Made by a program: the position numbers and the translations under genes. Under the pieces are notes generated by a model, which saw only the letters and a program-made list of their open reading frames with translations, was not told the origin of the DNA and did no database searches. Positions 1 through 10,205 of a DNA stretch of 64,000 nt are shown here, piece by piece. Origin of the DNA: Gammaproteobacteria bacterium (GTDB lineage: Bacteria > Pseudomonadota > Gammaproteobacteria > Poriferisulfidales > Poriferisulfidaceae). Numbering within the stretch: the first letter of the stretch is position 1; each line of letters opens with the position of its first letter. Location of the stretch: the NCBI GenBank assembly GCA_028819565.1, contig JAPPLD010000003.1, positions 62,001-126,000 of the forward strand, in the 5' to 3' direction.

Positions 1-222
1 AGACACGTCAACTATTTAGGTGAAGTGTTGATGGCGACCGGCCTGACGCTTTCGTTAGGATGGCCCTGGTTAATCGTGCCTTGGTTGTATCCACTCTATT
101 ACGCTGTGTTCCTGCCTACACGCGAACGCGACGACGACCGTCGCTGCGAAGAGAAGTACGGTGAGTTATGGCGCCAGTATCGGGAGAGAGTGCCGCAAAG
201 GATCATTCCGTACGTCTACTGA
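1..222 (+). CDS. C-terminal part of an ERG4/ERG24- or ICMT-like membrane methyltransferase/reductase (5' truncated by window edge)
   Basis: The frame is open from base 1 and begins RHVNYLGE, which resembles the RHPNYLGE signature near the end of sterol C-24/C-14 reductases and bacterial isoprenylcysteine carboxyl-methyltransferase-like (NnrU/DUF1295) membrane proteins. A hydrophobic segment (WPWLIVPWLYPLYY) follows. The tail is charged, with an EEKYGELWRQYRERV stretch, and matches the C-terminal NADPH- or AdoMet-binding end of these families. The protein ends at TAC-TGA. Its N-terminal membrane helices lie outside the window, so reductase and methyltransferase cannot be told apart. Confidence 0.7.
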   Translation, partial: RHVNYLGEVLMATGLTLSLGWPWLIVPWLYPLYYAVFLPTRERDDDRRCEEKYGELWRQYRERVPQRIIPYVY

Positions 223-271
223 TCGACTTATCGTTGGGCTCGCTTGGCAGGTTTGTCGAATCCGGATAGAC

Positions 272-312
272 TTGCCATTTGGCTATAAATAGTCTAAAAT
301 TCGCCATATGGC
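272..312 (+). promoter_or_regulatory. Xre-RES promoter with two near-identical palindromic operators
   Basis: A -35 box TTGCCA (272-277) and a -10 box TAAAAT (295-300) stand 17 bp apart. Two decamer palindromes, GCCATTTGGC (274-283) and GCCATATGGC (303-312), sit 29 bp apart, close to three helical turns. One overlaps the -35 box and the other overlaps the ATG at 308. Xre antitoxins usually repress their own operon, so these are good operator candidates. The predicted transcription start (about 307) falls at the start codon and no Shine-Dalgarno sequence is visible, which suggests a leaderless mRNA. Confidence 0.6.
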
Positions 313-727
313 AAGAAATGCTTCTATTTTGCAGGATGCGGCCCCTGTTTCTTCCAGCATCAATAATGCAGAGACGGGTGCCATGCTTCGAGCTTTCTTC
401 AACTTGGTAAAGCGTTGGCAGTTGAATGATCGGCAGGGGCGCATCTTGTTGGGCGAACCGGCAACGCGGACTTACGCCCGCTGGAAAACCGGGGATGTTG
501 ACCAGTCGCGCATCTCGCGGGATATCCGCGAGCGTCTGTCCATACTGATGGGTATTCACAAGAGTTTGCGCTACATGTTTCCTGAACCGTCGCGGGCCTA
601 CGGTTGGTTGCATAAGCCGAATCAGGCATTTGGGGGCGGCTCCGCGCTGGATCGTTTGCTGGCTGGCTCCATTTCCGACCTGGTGGCAGTCCGTGCCTAT
701 CTTGATGCGGAGCGAGGGGGATGGTAG
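308..727 (+). CDS. Xre-type antitoxin of a RES-Xre toxin-antitoxin pair (MbcA/ParS/Xre toxin-binding domain)
   Basis: This 139-residue protein has the layout of Xre antitoxins paired with RES toxins. Residues about 25-70 form a helical DNA-binding region (LNDRQGRILLG, then TYARWK). Residues about 75-135 form the MbcA/ParS/Xre toxin-binding domain, with its typical tail WLHKPNQAFGG at 100-110 and a LDRLLAGSISDL helix. It should bind and neutralise the RES enzyme and repress its own promoter. The stop codon overlaps the toxin start by 7 bp, so the two are translationally coupled. The ATG at 308 was chosen because it lies just after a clear promoter. M26 is the alternative start, but it would remove N-terminal residues normally present. 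Confidence 0.88.
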   Translation: MARNASILQDAAPVSSSINNAETGAMLRAFFNLVKRWQLNDRQGRILLGEPATRTYARWKTGDVDQSRISRDIRERLSILMGIHKSLRYMFPEPSRAYGWLHKPNQAFGGGSALDRLLAGSISDLVAVRAYLDAERGGW

Positions 728-1422
728 TCCCTCCTCTCAGTCAAGTTTCCTGGCGACAAACATACCGCCTTATCCGGTCGATCTATCCACCGATCGACCT
801 GTTCGAAGACATTGCTGATCCTGCCGATTGGGAATTAATTGCCAATGCAGAGGCCAAAACCAACCCACGGGTACGCGACCAAATCGGTGCGATTCACCTG
901 ATTCCGCCGGAACGGCGCGTCTCGGGACCTGGCGCTAGTTGGGCGATGGCTCCGTTCTGCCACGTTTCGAGTGATCGGCCAAGTCGTTTTAGTGACGGAC
1001 GTTATGGCGTATGTTATGTCGGTGACCGCTTTGAAGTGGCATTGGCGGAATCGGTATTCCATTTCGAGCGGTTCATGTCTGCGACCGAGGAAGACCCGTC
1101 GACGGCGGATTATCGAGAACTAGTCGGACGTCTGGATGCGAAACTGCATGACCTGCGCGGTGTAACCGATTTCAAACTCGTATTGGATGCTGACGATTAC
1201 ACGGCCGCGCAATCACTGGCGCACGAATTGAAGCAAGAACACGATAGTGATGGTGTTGTCTACCCCAGCGTGCGTTGCCCGACCGGCGACGCCGTCGCGG
1301 CATTCTGGCCCGATGTCGTCGGTATCCCTGTTCAAGGCAGGCATGTATGCTATCGGTGGGATGGAAGTCGGGTCGATGCCTGGTTCGTGTACGGAGAAAA
1401 CAGTTGGCAGCATCTGCTGTGA
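721..1422 (+). CDS. RES-domain toxin (NAD+ phosphorylase/glycohydrolase family)
   Basis: This 233-residue protein carries a RES domain. RES toxins degrade cellular NAD+ and are held in check by the Xre partner encoded immediately upstream. The family's conserved arginine, glutamate and serine can be placed in sequence: R in the RFSDGRYGVCYVGD segment, E in ALAESVFH, and S in YPSVRCPTGD. Length is normal for the long RES subfamily. The ATG at 721 overlaps the end of the antitoxin gene, as is usual for these pairs. All signature residues are present, so the toxin looks functional. The activity assignment is by family; no substrate can be read from sequence. Confidence 0.88.
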   Translation: MVVPPLSQVSWRQTYRLIRSIYPPIDLFEDIADPADWELIANAEAKTNPRVRDQIGAIHLIPPERRVSGPGASWAMAPFCHVSSDRPSRFSDGRYGVCYVGDRFEVALAESVFHFERFMSATEEDPSTADYRELVGRLDAKLHDLRGVTDFKLVLDADDYTAAQSLAHELKQEHDSDGVVYPSVRCPTGDAVAAFWPDVVGIPVQGRHVCYRWDGSRVDAWFVYGENSWQHLL

Positions 1423-1597
1423 GGAAAAATATTGAAAACTCCATTGGCAGAAGGGGCGTGTCCGGGGAGATTTCAGCCTCTGGTTTTACACCTCGTATTT
1501 GGTTGTAGCGAACGTGGTTGCCGTTAGTAACATCAGCATGACCTTTTTCCGCACGAACAGCCTGAGTCTGCGGTGTACCAGATCAAATCGTTCCGCC

Positions 1598-3091
1598 TTA
1601 GTGTCGGTCTGGCTGGAACAATCCCAAACCAAAATGACAGGCGAATCCAAGCGCTAACGGTCCACTGACGGGAATAGCAAAGGTAATTTTCCAGAAACTC
1701 CCATGGCGGTCGGGCTGGCTCTGGTTGCGCTTGGATGATCGGAATCGACGAAAATCTATTGGGCGGCGATTCCGGCTACCCACCTTGATAGTTTGCACGG
1801 GCTTCAAGTCGGTGATTTCAGGAAGACCGCGTTTCTCGCACTCGCGCCTGACCTGATCGGCAACGTTGAAGTTCCTTTTGGTGTGCCATGGGTGTAGGTA
1901 CGGCGTTACCGAGATCCAGCACCGGCTTGCTGCTGTCAGTTCGCCGCCAACCTCGTTGCTGCCTATACCTTCCAGTAGCAATTGCCATTCACCACCATTG
2001 GGATCCCATAACTTTCTCTTGCGTTGCGACAACTTCCCGACAACGCGCCGTGCCTCTTTGCTGAAACTGGCAGGCACATGAAGCATCACCCTGTCCAATC
2101 GGCCATTCCCGTTGCTATCGAACGGCAGATAGAAAGCGTGCTGATGTAGGTTGTCCTCGGGCAAATCATGACCGGAAAACAGTGGGGGAGCACGATGTTT
2201 ACCTGCATCATCCTTGCCAAAAGCGCTCATCATGGTGAGGCGCATCAGTTCGCCAATGCGCAGACTGTCTTCAATACGTGGCAGCGGCTTGCCAATCAAA
2301 AGGAAGCAGGCGGTAGTAATCCTTGATGGCGGTCGTGAGTAACTATTCGTCTTCCTATGTGGTTGCAACGCATTCAGTGGGCGGATGTAGTTAATGCGTT
2401 GCGCGGCTGGTGGTGTACTCCAACCCTGCTTTTGCAGGTCTGCCGTATCCAGGGACAAGGCTGCAAGCAATCCGTCCGGTAGCGTCTTCGCCAATTTCTT
2501 GTCCGCACCAAACTTCTCACGTCGTTGAGCATACTTGTTGGCGGTAACAGGAGAATGAAGGCTGACCACCTCGCCATGCAGTTCGCCTGTCATTCGGTCA
2601 ATCGGGTCGTCGCCAGGCCTGCAATTTGGTTCCGGCAGATCTTCAACCCGACAGGCCTCTACCCAAGATTCCGCCCGACCCCAAAAACCCATCACTCTCA
2701 GCAAGTCATCAAGCAGTTGCGCCTGTTTTTCCGGCAAATTAACTCCCGGCCAGTTTACATACAATGGCGTGTCAGGATGTACTGCGGCAAAGGCATCATG
2801 CACTAACGATGGGTTTCCTGTTTTCCCCGGCATGTAATGTCGGGTATGGCTCTGGCTGGCGGCTGGCAAGTGAAACAAGGGGTTTACCTCGGCAAGCGTG
2901 TCGATCAGAGCACTCAAAGTAGTTTTGTCGTGTTTACCTGTGACCTCGATTTTGTGATGCCAGGTCGCAATCAGTGCGCGCAACAAACGCCAAGGTTCGG
3001 GCGGCCAGTCCACATCACCTTCGTTGATGTGCCGCCCCCAAGGGTTGCCGTGATAACGTCCAGCCAGAAAGCGAAATTTCAGAGCAAGCAT
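1598..3091 (-). CDS. csb2: Type I-G CRISPR Cascade subunit Csb2 (Cas5-Cas6 fusion)
   Basis: This 497-residue protein starts with MLALKFRFLAGRYHGNPWG followed by EGDVDWPPEPWRLLRAL, the hallmark N-terminus of Csb2 (GSU0054 family) in type I-G (old I-U) systems. In this subtype one polypeptide serves both as the Cas5 that caps the crRNA 5' handle and as the Cas6 that cuts pre-crRNA. A glycine-rich loop near the C-terminus (GPLALGFACHFGLGLF) is the RAMP loop expected of Cas6. No separate cas6 exists at the locus, consistent with the fusion. It is the last effector gene, 5 bp after csb1, in a minus-strand operon. Confidence 0.92.
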   Translation of the reverse strand: MLALKFRFLAGRYHGNPWGRHINEGDVDWPPEPWRLLRALIATWHHKIEVTGKHDKTTLSALIDTLAEVNPLFHLPAASQSHTRHYMPGKTGNPSLVHDAFAAVHPDTPLYVNWPGVNLPEKQAQLLDDLLRVMGFWGRAESWVEACRVEDLPEPNCRPGDDPIDRMTGELHGEVVSLHSPVTANKYAQRREKFGADKKLAKTLPDGLLAALSLDTADLQKQGWSTPPAAQRINYIRPLNALQPHRKTNSYSRPPSRITTACFLLIGKPLPRIEDSLRIGELMRLTMMSAFGKDDAGKHRAPPLFSGHDLPEDNLHQHAFYLPFDSNGNGRLDRVMLHVPASFSKEARRVVGKLSQRKRKLWDPNGGEWQLLLEGIGSNEVGGELTAASRCWISVTPYLHPWHTKRNFNVADQVRRECEKRGLPEITDLKPVQTIKVGSRNRRPIDFRRFRSSKRNQSQPDRHGSFWKITFAIPVSGPLALGFACHFGLGLFQPDRH

Positions 3092-3096
3092 GGTAC

Positions 3097-4050
<954 letters not shown>

Positions 4051-4061
4051 TCATTGTGGAT

Positions 4062-6272
4062 TCAGTGCGAGGCAATTGGGTGGAGCAGTTCCGGTTCCCT
4101 GCCTTCATTTTCATTCAGTATCGCTTCGGCTAATGTGCGAGTGGCGCCAAATTTGAGCGGGATGAGTAGTGCTGCGGCAAGTCTGCGTGGTTCGATACCT
4201 GCCGATTTGGGCAATTGGCTGTACGGCATCGCTGGTTCAAGGCCAGAACTGCGTAATCGCCTCCAAGCGATTTTGATAGCCTGTTCCGCCTGTATAGGGT
4301 CGCCGCTAGCTAGTTTGGCGAGGACCTGAGGTGCGACAGGAAAATGAAATTTCTCGGGTAGGTCTAGCAAGCCATGTAATGTAGTGGTGGGTGTCAGAGC
4401 CAATTTACACAAGGCAAAAGCGGCAAAAATTTCACCGTCACCTGGCTTGTGGTCAGCATCTTCTGGAATCTTGCACAACGCAAGTCCTGGGAGCAAGGCA
4501 GCAATTTTTGTATCCATCCAATCACTGTCGAGAAAACCCATCAAGTCGATCAGACTGATTCCTGCATTGCTATTTAGCGGCTTGTCTTTGAAGTCTAATC
4601 GGGCAGGCAGAGACAGCCTCATGCGCAGCAATTCAATCAAGGTTGAAACCAAATCCTGTTGGGCGAAGACCTGAACGCGAATGCGGCAAGCAGGGTCTTT
4701 CTTGTGCTTCTCGCTTTTGCATGCCTTCACCAGCCATTCGTTGTGGTTCGCATGGTGAATCGGGAATAATTGTGAGCGCAAAGGCAACGCCTGTTCCCCG
4801 ATGCCACGTAAACCTGCGAGCGCACGAGCAATACGAAATTCAGGACCTTTGTCGTTCGCTTCCTGTACCCACTTCGCCGAAAGTTGCGGCACGGGTGGAA
4901 CATTGTCGTGTGCTTTGACGCTACGCGACAAAGCACTCTGGATTTCTCCCAGCAAGATCAGTAGAGATTGAGTCTGGTCGGGGTTCGGTTTGCGTTGCGC
5001 CATAAAGAACATCGTGTTATCAAGTCGGTGGCGCAGTTCGGTTAAGCGACCCGCGGTATTTTTCCCTTGCGAAAAACTGCGAAATTTTGTCAGCCAGCCA
5101 TTGTGTTCAAGTTCATCAATCCACCCACTTTGGGGATCGGTCGTAATCTGAACACGCTCCAGAGGCGTGGCGAGATAGGCTTTCCCGGAACGCATTAGCA
5201 AGCCATATCTCTGGAAACGGTCTATGCCGCGATAACCTCCTAACCGGTGCACGGCCCGCACGAAATCCAACGCGTCTTTTGTAGGACGGGTACCAAGTGC
5301 GACACGTCCTTCAGACAGCAGGGCACGAATCTCCATATAGCTAGCCGGATTGCTCCACAGTGGCATCCACAATTCACCCCTCGATGTAGTTGCATCGTCT
5401 ACGCCCAAGTTGCCACTACCCGCAGACACAGTGTGTACTGTAAAGGGATAGCTCAGGATGCCCTCGCCAGACTGCTCATTACGACGTACCGCGGCGGCGG
5501 CAAAAGGTAGGGAACCCTCTATCATCAGCACGAAATCCCACGGGTTGATAGCACCTTTCGTTTCGTATCCCGTTGTAGCGTTTGGGCCGCCAACTTGCCC
5601 AGGGTTAAATTGACCGATCGCTTGTTTGGCCAATCCGGGTGCTGGTTCAGCAAACAGGGCAAGATCAAGCAAATCAGCAGACTTAGGCTTCGCCTTTCCG
5701 CTTTCCGCATCAATAAGGTCAAGCAGGCGCTGCATAAAGTTGTTAGTGAAATCGAGCCTCCCATCGTTGCCGCCCGTGCCGAGCATAGGCGGAAATTTTT
5801 CCTTTTCTCCAGCCAACAGAATGGATGCATCAAACCATTCCAGAGCATCATCAGGCAATAGGCTACGCAGGCGATTCAGCAGTTTTGTTTTGGCTTCATT
5901 CTTGGGGCTTGACTCGCGTTGCAAGCCTTCAAGAGCTCGTTCTGCAGCATCCAGAGATGAGCGGAAAGCAGACAGACGCGAGGTGCTGCTTTTTAAAATT
6001 TCCTGCAATGATGACCGATTGTCGTTCTGATAGAAGCCACTCCCACCGTTCCATGGTGCTAGAACCGGAGTTGGCGCATAGTCGTCAAGCAGGTAGCCAA
6101 CAAGAATTTCGATTGGCTTCTTGGAAGTAAGGTGCATATTTTCACCGACCCAGGCCGCTTTGATTGCAGGGTCGCAATTGCTCAGTATGCGCAAAACTCC
6201 CAGTCCCTTGAGATAACTGGCAAGCGGCGTGGGCGTGCAACCTGTCAGCACGATTTCATGGGATTCAGTCAT
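4062..6272 (-). CDS. csx17: Type I-G CRISPR large subunit Csx17 (Cas8)
   Basis: The 736-residue product starts MTESHEIVLTGCTPTPLASY, followed by LKGLGVLRIL, the diagnostic Csx17 N-terminus of type I-G systems. It is expected to act as the Cas8-like large subunit recognising PAM and target DNA. The open frame extends 41 codons upstream inside cas3, but the start at 6272 is preferred: it fits the family N-terminus and gives the usual 8-bp overlap with the cas3 stop. Lysine- and arginine-rich central segments fit nucleic-acid contact. It is followed by csb1 and csb2. Confidence 0.92.
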   Translation of the reverse strand: MTESHEIVLTGCTPTPLASYLKGLGVLRILSNCDPAIKAAWVGENMHLTSKKPIEILVGYLLDDYAPTPVLAPWNGGSGFYQNDNRSSLQEILKSSTSRLSAFRSSLDAAERALEGLQRESSPKNEAKTKLLNRLRSLLPDDALEWFDASILLAGEKEKFPPMLGTGGNDGRLDFTNNFMQRLLDLIDAESGKAKPKSADLLDLALFAEPAPGLAKQAIGQFNPGQVGGPNATTGYETKGAINPWDFVLMIEGSLPFAAAAVRRNEQSGEGILSYPFTVHTVSAGSGNLGVDDATTSRGELWMPLWSNPASYMEIRALLSEGRVALGTRPTKDALDFVRAVHRLGGYRGIDRFQRYGLLMRSGKAYLATPLERVQITTDPQSGWIDELEHNGWLTKFRSFSQGKNTAGRLTELRHRLDNTMFFMAQRKPNPDQTQSLLILLGEIQSALSRSVKAHDNVPPVPQLSAKWVQEANDKGPEFRIARALAGLRGIGEQALPLRSQLFPIHHANHNEWLVKACKSEKHKKDPACRIRVQVFAQQDLVSTLIELLRMRLSLPARLDFKDKPLNSNAGISLIDLMGFLDSDWMDTKIAALLPGLALCKIPEDADHKPGDGEIFAAFALCKLALTPTTTLHGLLDLPEKFHFPVAPQVLAKLASGDPIQAEQAIKIAWRRLRSSGLEPAMPYSQLPKSAGIEPRRLAAALLIPLKFGATRTLAEAILNENEGREPELLHPIASH

Positions 6273-8691
6273 GATCCACGCCTCCTTGCTTTTGCTCCTG
6301 TGCCGACGCGCGCCAATCGGCAAGGCGCACCAAAGTTTCCAACCATGCAAGGCGGAATGGTCCATGTTCTTCCAATAACGCAAGTGTTCTGGCAACCCAA
6401 GAACGGCCTTGCTCTCCTTCGCCTATCTCCATCAAGGCAAGTTTCAACTCAACTTCGCCGCATTGCTCCCCGTCAAACGAGAGTGCCGGAAGCCGGTCGC
6501 CTTCCCAAACGCCACGCGCAAAACGCACATCGTTTGGATCGGGTTGTTTTTCGTTCGGCATCGCCCGCAGGCTCATTCGCACTTTGCCGTGGTGAGCCAC
6601 TATCAAGTAAGCAATCAGATCAATATTGCTGTCCGGGTTGTTTGGGTCATCATGTTGCGCTAGCCATGCCAGTGCAGATGCCAACTCATGGCGGAAATAA
6701 GGCCGGGAATGTTTCATTGGACCAGAGCAATTCGACTTTGCGAGAACACCTTGAAGCGTTTCCGGGCAGTGGTGCATGGATTTCTGAAACACCTCATGAG
6801 TCTTGCCGACATCATGCCAACGTGCCGCACGGACGACTTCATCGAAGTTGGCGTTTTCGCCCACCACATCGCAGAGTGATTTAGCCGCGCCAGCAGTATT
6901 TCCGAGGTGATTCGCAAGCAACACGGGAATTTTTGTGCGAGACCGCCAATCATCCCCGAAGTTTTCATTTTTATCGTCTTGTTCGCGTTCAACTATCGAA
7001 ACTGCCATTTTTCCGACATTGATGAATCCAAGTGTTTCGTCATAGCCGCCGTCTGCGGCAGCCAATAGCAGAGTCATACCTGGGCGGATCGCACTTTGTT
7101 TTAGAGATTGCCACTGCTGGGCTAGACTGTCCCAACACCAAGTGCAGTTTATGTTTTTTGCCTGCCTGAGACTGACGGGGCAAAGTTCGTTGCGATGTGG
7201 CGCCGGTTGCGCTTCCGGTTTGTTTGGGTTTTGTTCGAAGTCGCGCCAGAACACTTGCACGCCGGGGGCGCTCTTGTCTCTGATGTAGTCGGACACATCC
7301 ACATCAAAGCCGGACAGATCTGGATCGGTGTTAAACAAATCCAGCAGATCCTTGCGCCGCAATACGGCGGACAGTGGACGCTTCTCGTCGGTTGATGGCA
7401 GGTTTATAGGGCGGACATCATCAAGTTCTACCAGTTTTTTTCGCGCATGTTGAAGTGCTTCGCTGTCATAAGGTAAAGTGTCCACATCATCTTCAATGTC
7501 AATCCAGAACGCTTGTGCGGGGTTATCTGCTTTGTACTCGCCGTAGCGGTTACAGCGGCCAAATCGTTGCACTAGCGACGACCACGGTGCCAATTCGGTG
7601 AACAAGGTCTTTGAAGATATATCAACCCCAGCTTCAATAGCCTGTGTGGCGACAATGATGCGATTGGCTGCAGTTGCATTCAGTTTCAGTTTCTTATTTT
7701 GCCGACAGCGCTCAGTTGGACGGAATCGCGCGTGAATGAGCAAATCATCATGCTCCGTTCGTGCTTGCCGAATCTGCCGAAATAGTTGCTGGGCGCGGTC
7801 TACGCGGTTCAGTATGACCAACGTTTGACTGTCTGGGTGGTGCTTTTCCAATATGATTTGGCTTAGTTCCTCAATGTAGGCTTTCATTCCGTCTTTCTTC
7901 GTGGCTTCCGAGGTGAGGGATAAGCATGGGCCATGCAGGGCTTTTCGTGCTTCAAGTCGTTCGGCGACTTGCGTACGGTCAGCATCAGTCAAACCCAGCG
8001 AATTGAAATCAGGTAGTTGGTCTCTCAAATCAACCGTATCCAACCAGTCACGTTTGAGCGTGGCCGAGAGCCAAATGGAATGGCTGGATTTCGCAAGTGG
8101 AAATTTGCGGCGGAATGCTTCTAACTGAGCCGAGGATGTCAAACCTGCGCCCATAAGTTGCACCTCATCAAATGCCCAGAGGCAGTCGTTGTGCAGCAGC
8201 GCGAAGTGAATCGGCCATTGGTAACGGCTCATTCCGTAACCACGCATCAAGGCGCGAGAAAGCAACATGTCCTGCGTGCCGATCAGAACCATGTCTTCTT
8301 CCGGGTGCTCAGCCCAAGTTTTCAGGTTTGGTTCGCTACCCATCAGAAGGTGAACCGAAATCTTGCCTTCGCCAGCATTCCCCAGAATGTTTAGGTTTTG
8401 TAGCCACTCGCAAATATTCTCCTGAGTCTGCTCCACCAATACCCTCATCGGCAGACACCAAATCAATCGCCGGGGAGTGGCTTCATCAATGTCAGCTATC
8501 TGCCCACCTTTTCGCCAACCGCGCTTGTAGAGCCAAGCCATGGTGACACCGGCCGTTTTACCCATACCAGTGGGGATATCCAGAAATTCGGGCCAAGCGG
8601 GATCACTGGCTAACCGCTCTTGATATGGGTAAGGTGTTCGTTCGTTTTGGGCAAAAGCAGAGCGAAAGAAGTCTAAGTATTTCTCACCCAT
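6265..8691 (-). CDS. cas3: CRISPR helicase-nuclease Cas3 with C-terminal HD domain (type I-G)
   Basis: This 808-residue protein is a superfamily 2 helicase with the nuclease at the C-terminus, the order expected in type I-G. Q-motif-like PYPYQERLA is at 21-29, Walker A DIPTGMGKT at 38-46 and the DExH-like box FDEVQ at 174-178. Further on come motif III (SATLKRD) and motif VI (QRFGRCNRYG). The HD nuclease signature WHDVGK is at 625-630, followed by RHELASALAW, AHHGK and a closing RLADWRAS, which supply the remaining metal ligands. Cas3 unwinds and degrades DNA bound by Cascade. It is the first effector gene, 262 bp beyond the distal end of the array, and overlaps csx17. Confidence 0.94.
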   Translation of the reverse strand: MGEKYLDFFRSAFAQNERTPYPYQERLASDPAWPEFLDIPTGMGKTAGVTMAWLYKRGWRKGGQIADIDEATPRRLIWCLPMRVLVEQTQENICEWLQNLNILGNAGEGKISVHLLMGSEPNLKTWAEHPEEDMVLIGTQDMLLSRALMRGYGMSRYQWPIHFALLHNDCLWAFDEVQLMGAGLTSSAQLEAFRRKFPLAKSSHSIWLSATLKRDWLDTVDLRDQLPDFNSLGLTDADRTQVAERLEARKALHGPCLSLTSEATKKDGMKAYIEELSQIILEKHHPDSQTLVILNRVDRAQQLFRQIRQARTEHDDLLIHARFRPTERCRQNKKLKLNATAANRIIVATQAIEAGVDISSKTLFTELAPWSSLVQRFGRCNRYGEYKADNPAQAFWIDIEDDVDTLPYDSEALQHARKKLVELDDVRPINLPSTDEKRPLSAVLRRKDLLDLFNTDPDLSGFDVDVSDYIRDKSAPGVQVFWRDFEQNPNKPEAQPAPHRNELCPVSLRQAKNINCTWCWDSLAQQWQSLKQSAIRPGMTLLLAAADGGYDETLGFINVGKMAVSIVEREQDDKNENFGDDWRSRTKIPVLLANHLGNTAGAAKSLCDVVGENANFDEVVRAARWHDVGKTHEVFQKSMHHCPETLQGVLAKSNCSGPMKHSRPYFRHELASALAWLAQHDDPNNPDSNIDLIAYLIVAHHGKVRMSLRAMPNEKQPDPNDVRFARGVWEGDRLPALSFDGEQCGEVELKLALMEIGEGEQGRSWVARTLALLEEHGPFRLAWLETLVRLADWRASAQEQKQGGVDHD

Positions 8692-8953
8692 CTTTGATGT
8701 TCCCTAAATGTTTGGCAAGAACTAGTCCAAGGAACCTTAGTTCAACTATGAAGTGTGACACTGGGGACAGATTTCTTTGGGCGAGAGTTTACTACATGCC
8801 AACCCAAAGCTGAAATTTCCCCTTTTCGGTTGGGCTGGCGTGCGGCAGTCCGAAATCTCCCATGGGTCAAGCGTGAAATATTTACGGGTTTTAAGGATTC
8901 GCACCTGCTGAAGAAGCGGGCCAGCCGAGCGTTTGCACCACGCTGACTGCTGT
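8692..8953. other. Intergenic spacer between cas3 and the leader-distal end of the CRISPR array
   Basis: These 262 bases hold no convincing gene. Any cas3 promoter must lie here, or cas3 is read through from the array; I could not pick a confident -35/-10 pair. The motif GGGGACAGATTTC (about 8762-8774) resembles sequence often seen beside REP-associated transposase genes, but no such gene is present. Confidence 0.4.
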
Positions 8954-9938
8954 GCTTCAATGAGGCTGGGGCAAATTCGCCCCGGAAATGCGGCGCCCGA
9001 GTTTGCTATCAGCGACGACGACCAGCTTCAATGAGGCCGGGGCAAATTCGCCCCGGAAATTGGTTTCGGGTTTCCGGGGTTGCTAGGTTGAACTTGCCAC
9101 TTCAATGAGGCCGGGGCAAATTCGCCCCGGAAATTAATCCTTTTTTGCGATGGTCAGCCGGGAAGCCAAGACTTCAATGAGGCCGGGGCAAATTCGCCCC
9201 GGAAATTTTTTATGGGGCAACGCCTAGAAGTTTGCGAGATGGCTACTTCAATGAGGCCGGGGCAAATTCGCCCCGGAAATTTTCGATACCAGTTTGTAGG
9301 ATGATCGCGTGGGGCTACTTCAATGAGGCCGGGGCAAATTCGCCCCGGAAATTAGTGGCCGAAGTTCATCCCGAAGCCGAAACCACCGTGACTTCAATGA
9401 GGCCGGGGCAAATTCGCCCCGGAAATTGGTCGTCGTCAGGTCGTAACCGTGCTGCCTCTGCGCACTTCAATGAGGCCGGGGCAAATTCGCCCCGGAAATT
9501 TTCGCGGCGGAGCGCGGATGGGACAGTGAGGAACTACTTCAATGAGGCCGGGGCAAATTCGCCCCGGAAATTATGTCGGTGCGGGCAATATGCTCAATAT
9601 CTCGGAGGTACTTCAATGAGGCCGGGGCAAATTCGCCCCGGAAATCCGGAACCGATGACGGGTAGATAGCCGAATTGGTTTACTTCAATGAGGCCGGGGC
9701 AAATTCGCCCCGGAAATTCACCTTCCTTCTGGATAATGGCTTCAATATGAGAGTAACTTCAATGAGGCCGGGGCAAATTCGCCCCGGAAATTGAGGCCGA
9801 TGGCATTGTGGGGAGCGGCACGTTGAAGACTTCAATGAGGCCGGGGCAAATTCGCCCCGGAAATTGCTTCGACCTGTACGAATCCCTCGCCTGGCGCATC
9901 GAACTTCAATGAGGCCGGGGCAAATTCGCCCCGGAAAT
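8954..9938 (-). CRISPR. Type I-G CRISPR array: 14 repeats, 13 spacers
   Basis: A 36-37 base repeat starts at 8954, 9025, 9099, 9171, 9245, 9317, 9391, 9464, 9536, 9610, 9682, 9756, 9829 and 9903. Spacers are about 35-38 bases and all different. Read on the minus strand the repeat begins ATTTCCGGGGC, forms a CCGGGGC/GCCCCGG stem around a GAATTT loop, and ends in CCTCATTGAAGT, so the crRNA 5' handle would be ATTGAAGT. That 3' end resembles the ATTGAAAC handle common in type I repeats. The lowest-coordinate repeat is the only degenerate one (an internal C-to-T change and a G end), marking the leader-distal end. Transcription is therefore from high to low coordinates, like the cas genes. Confidence 0.97.
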
Positions 9939-10205
9939 TTCCGCCTTCCTAACTTGTTGTTTAGCAAGATAAAACTTGCTTACATTCGAGCACTTATGAT
10001 TTCTACTGTTAAAAACCGGGCAAGCGGATCTTCCGGTAGGAGACATTATGCTAAACAATCCAACAAAATCAAGGCGATGAGAAAATTCAATCGACCCCCG
10101 ATGTTTTTGCGGCACTGAACCGCTCGCACTGAACCGGCGAAGTGGCAGTTGAAGAGCGTAGGCTTCCATGGGGATGGTTGTGGGTTAATGCACAGAAAGT
10201 TCCAC
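9939..10205 (-). promoter_or_regulatory. CRISPR leader with putative pre-crRNA promoter
   Basis: This AT-richer 267-base stretch separates cas2 from the leader-proximal repeat. On the minus strand a -35-like TTGATT (complement of 10067-10072) and a -10-like CATAAT (complement of 10045-10050) are 16 bp apart. They would start a transcript about 100 bases before the first repeat. A small inverted repeat GCAAG/CTTGC lies at 9964-9979, close to the integration end. Leader identity rests on array polarity; the promoter call is by eye. Confidence 0.55.

Noticed and set aside
8753-8782. TGACACTGGGGACAGATTTC-like motif suggesting a REP-transposase remnant
   Set aside because: Only one short motif is present, without inverted repeats or transposase coding sequence.
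8990-9902. Self-targeting spacers
   Set aside because: Looking over the 13 spacers I noticed no match to the rest of the window, but an exhaustive search could not be run by eye, so no claim is made.
9232-9967. Open frames of 95-145 codons across the CRISPR array on both strands
   Set aside because: They consist of the translated repeat recurring at the array period (FNEAGANSPRK and its complement); no ribosome-binding sites or gene-like content.
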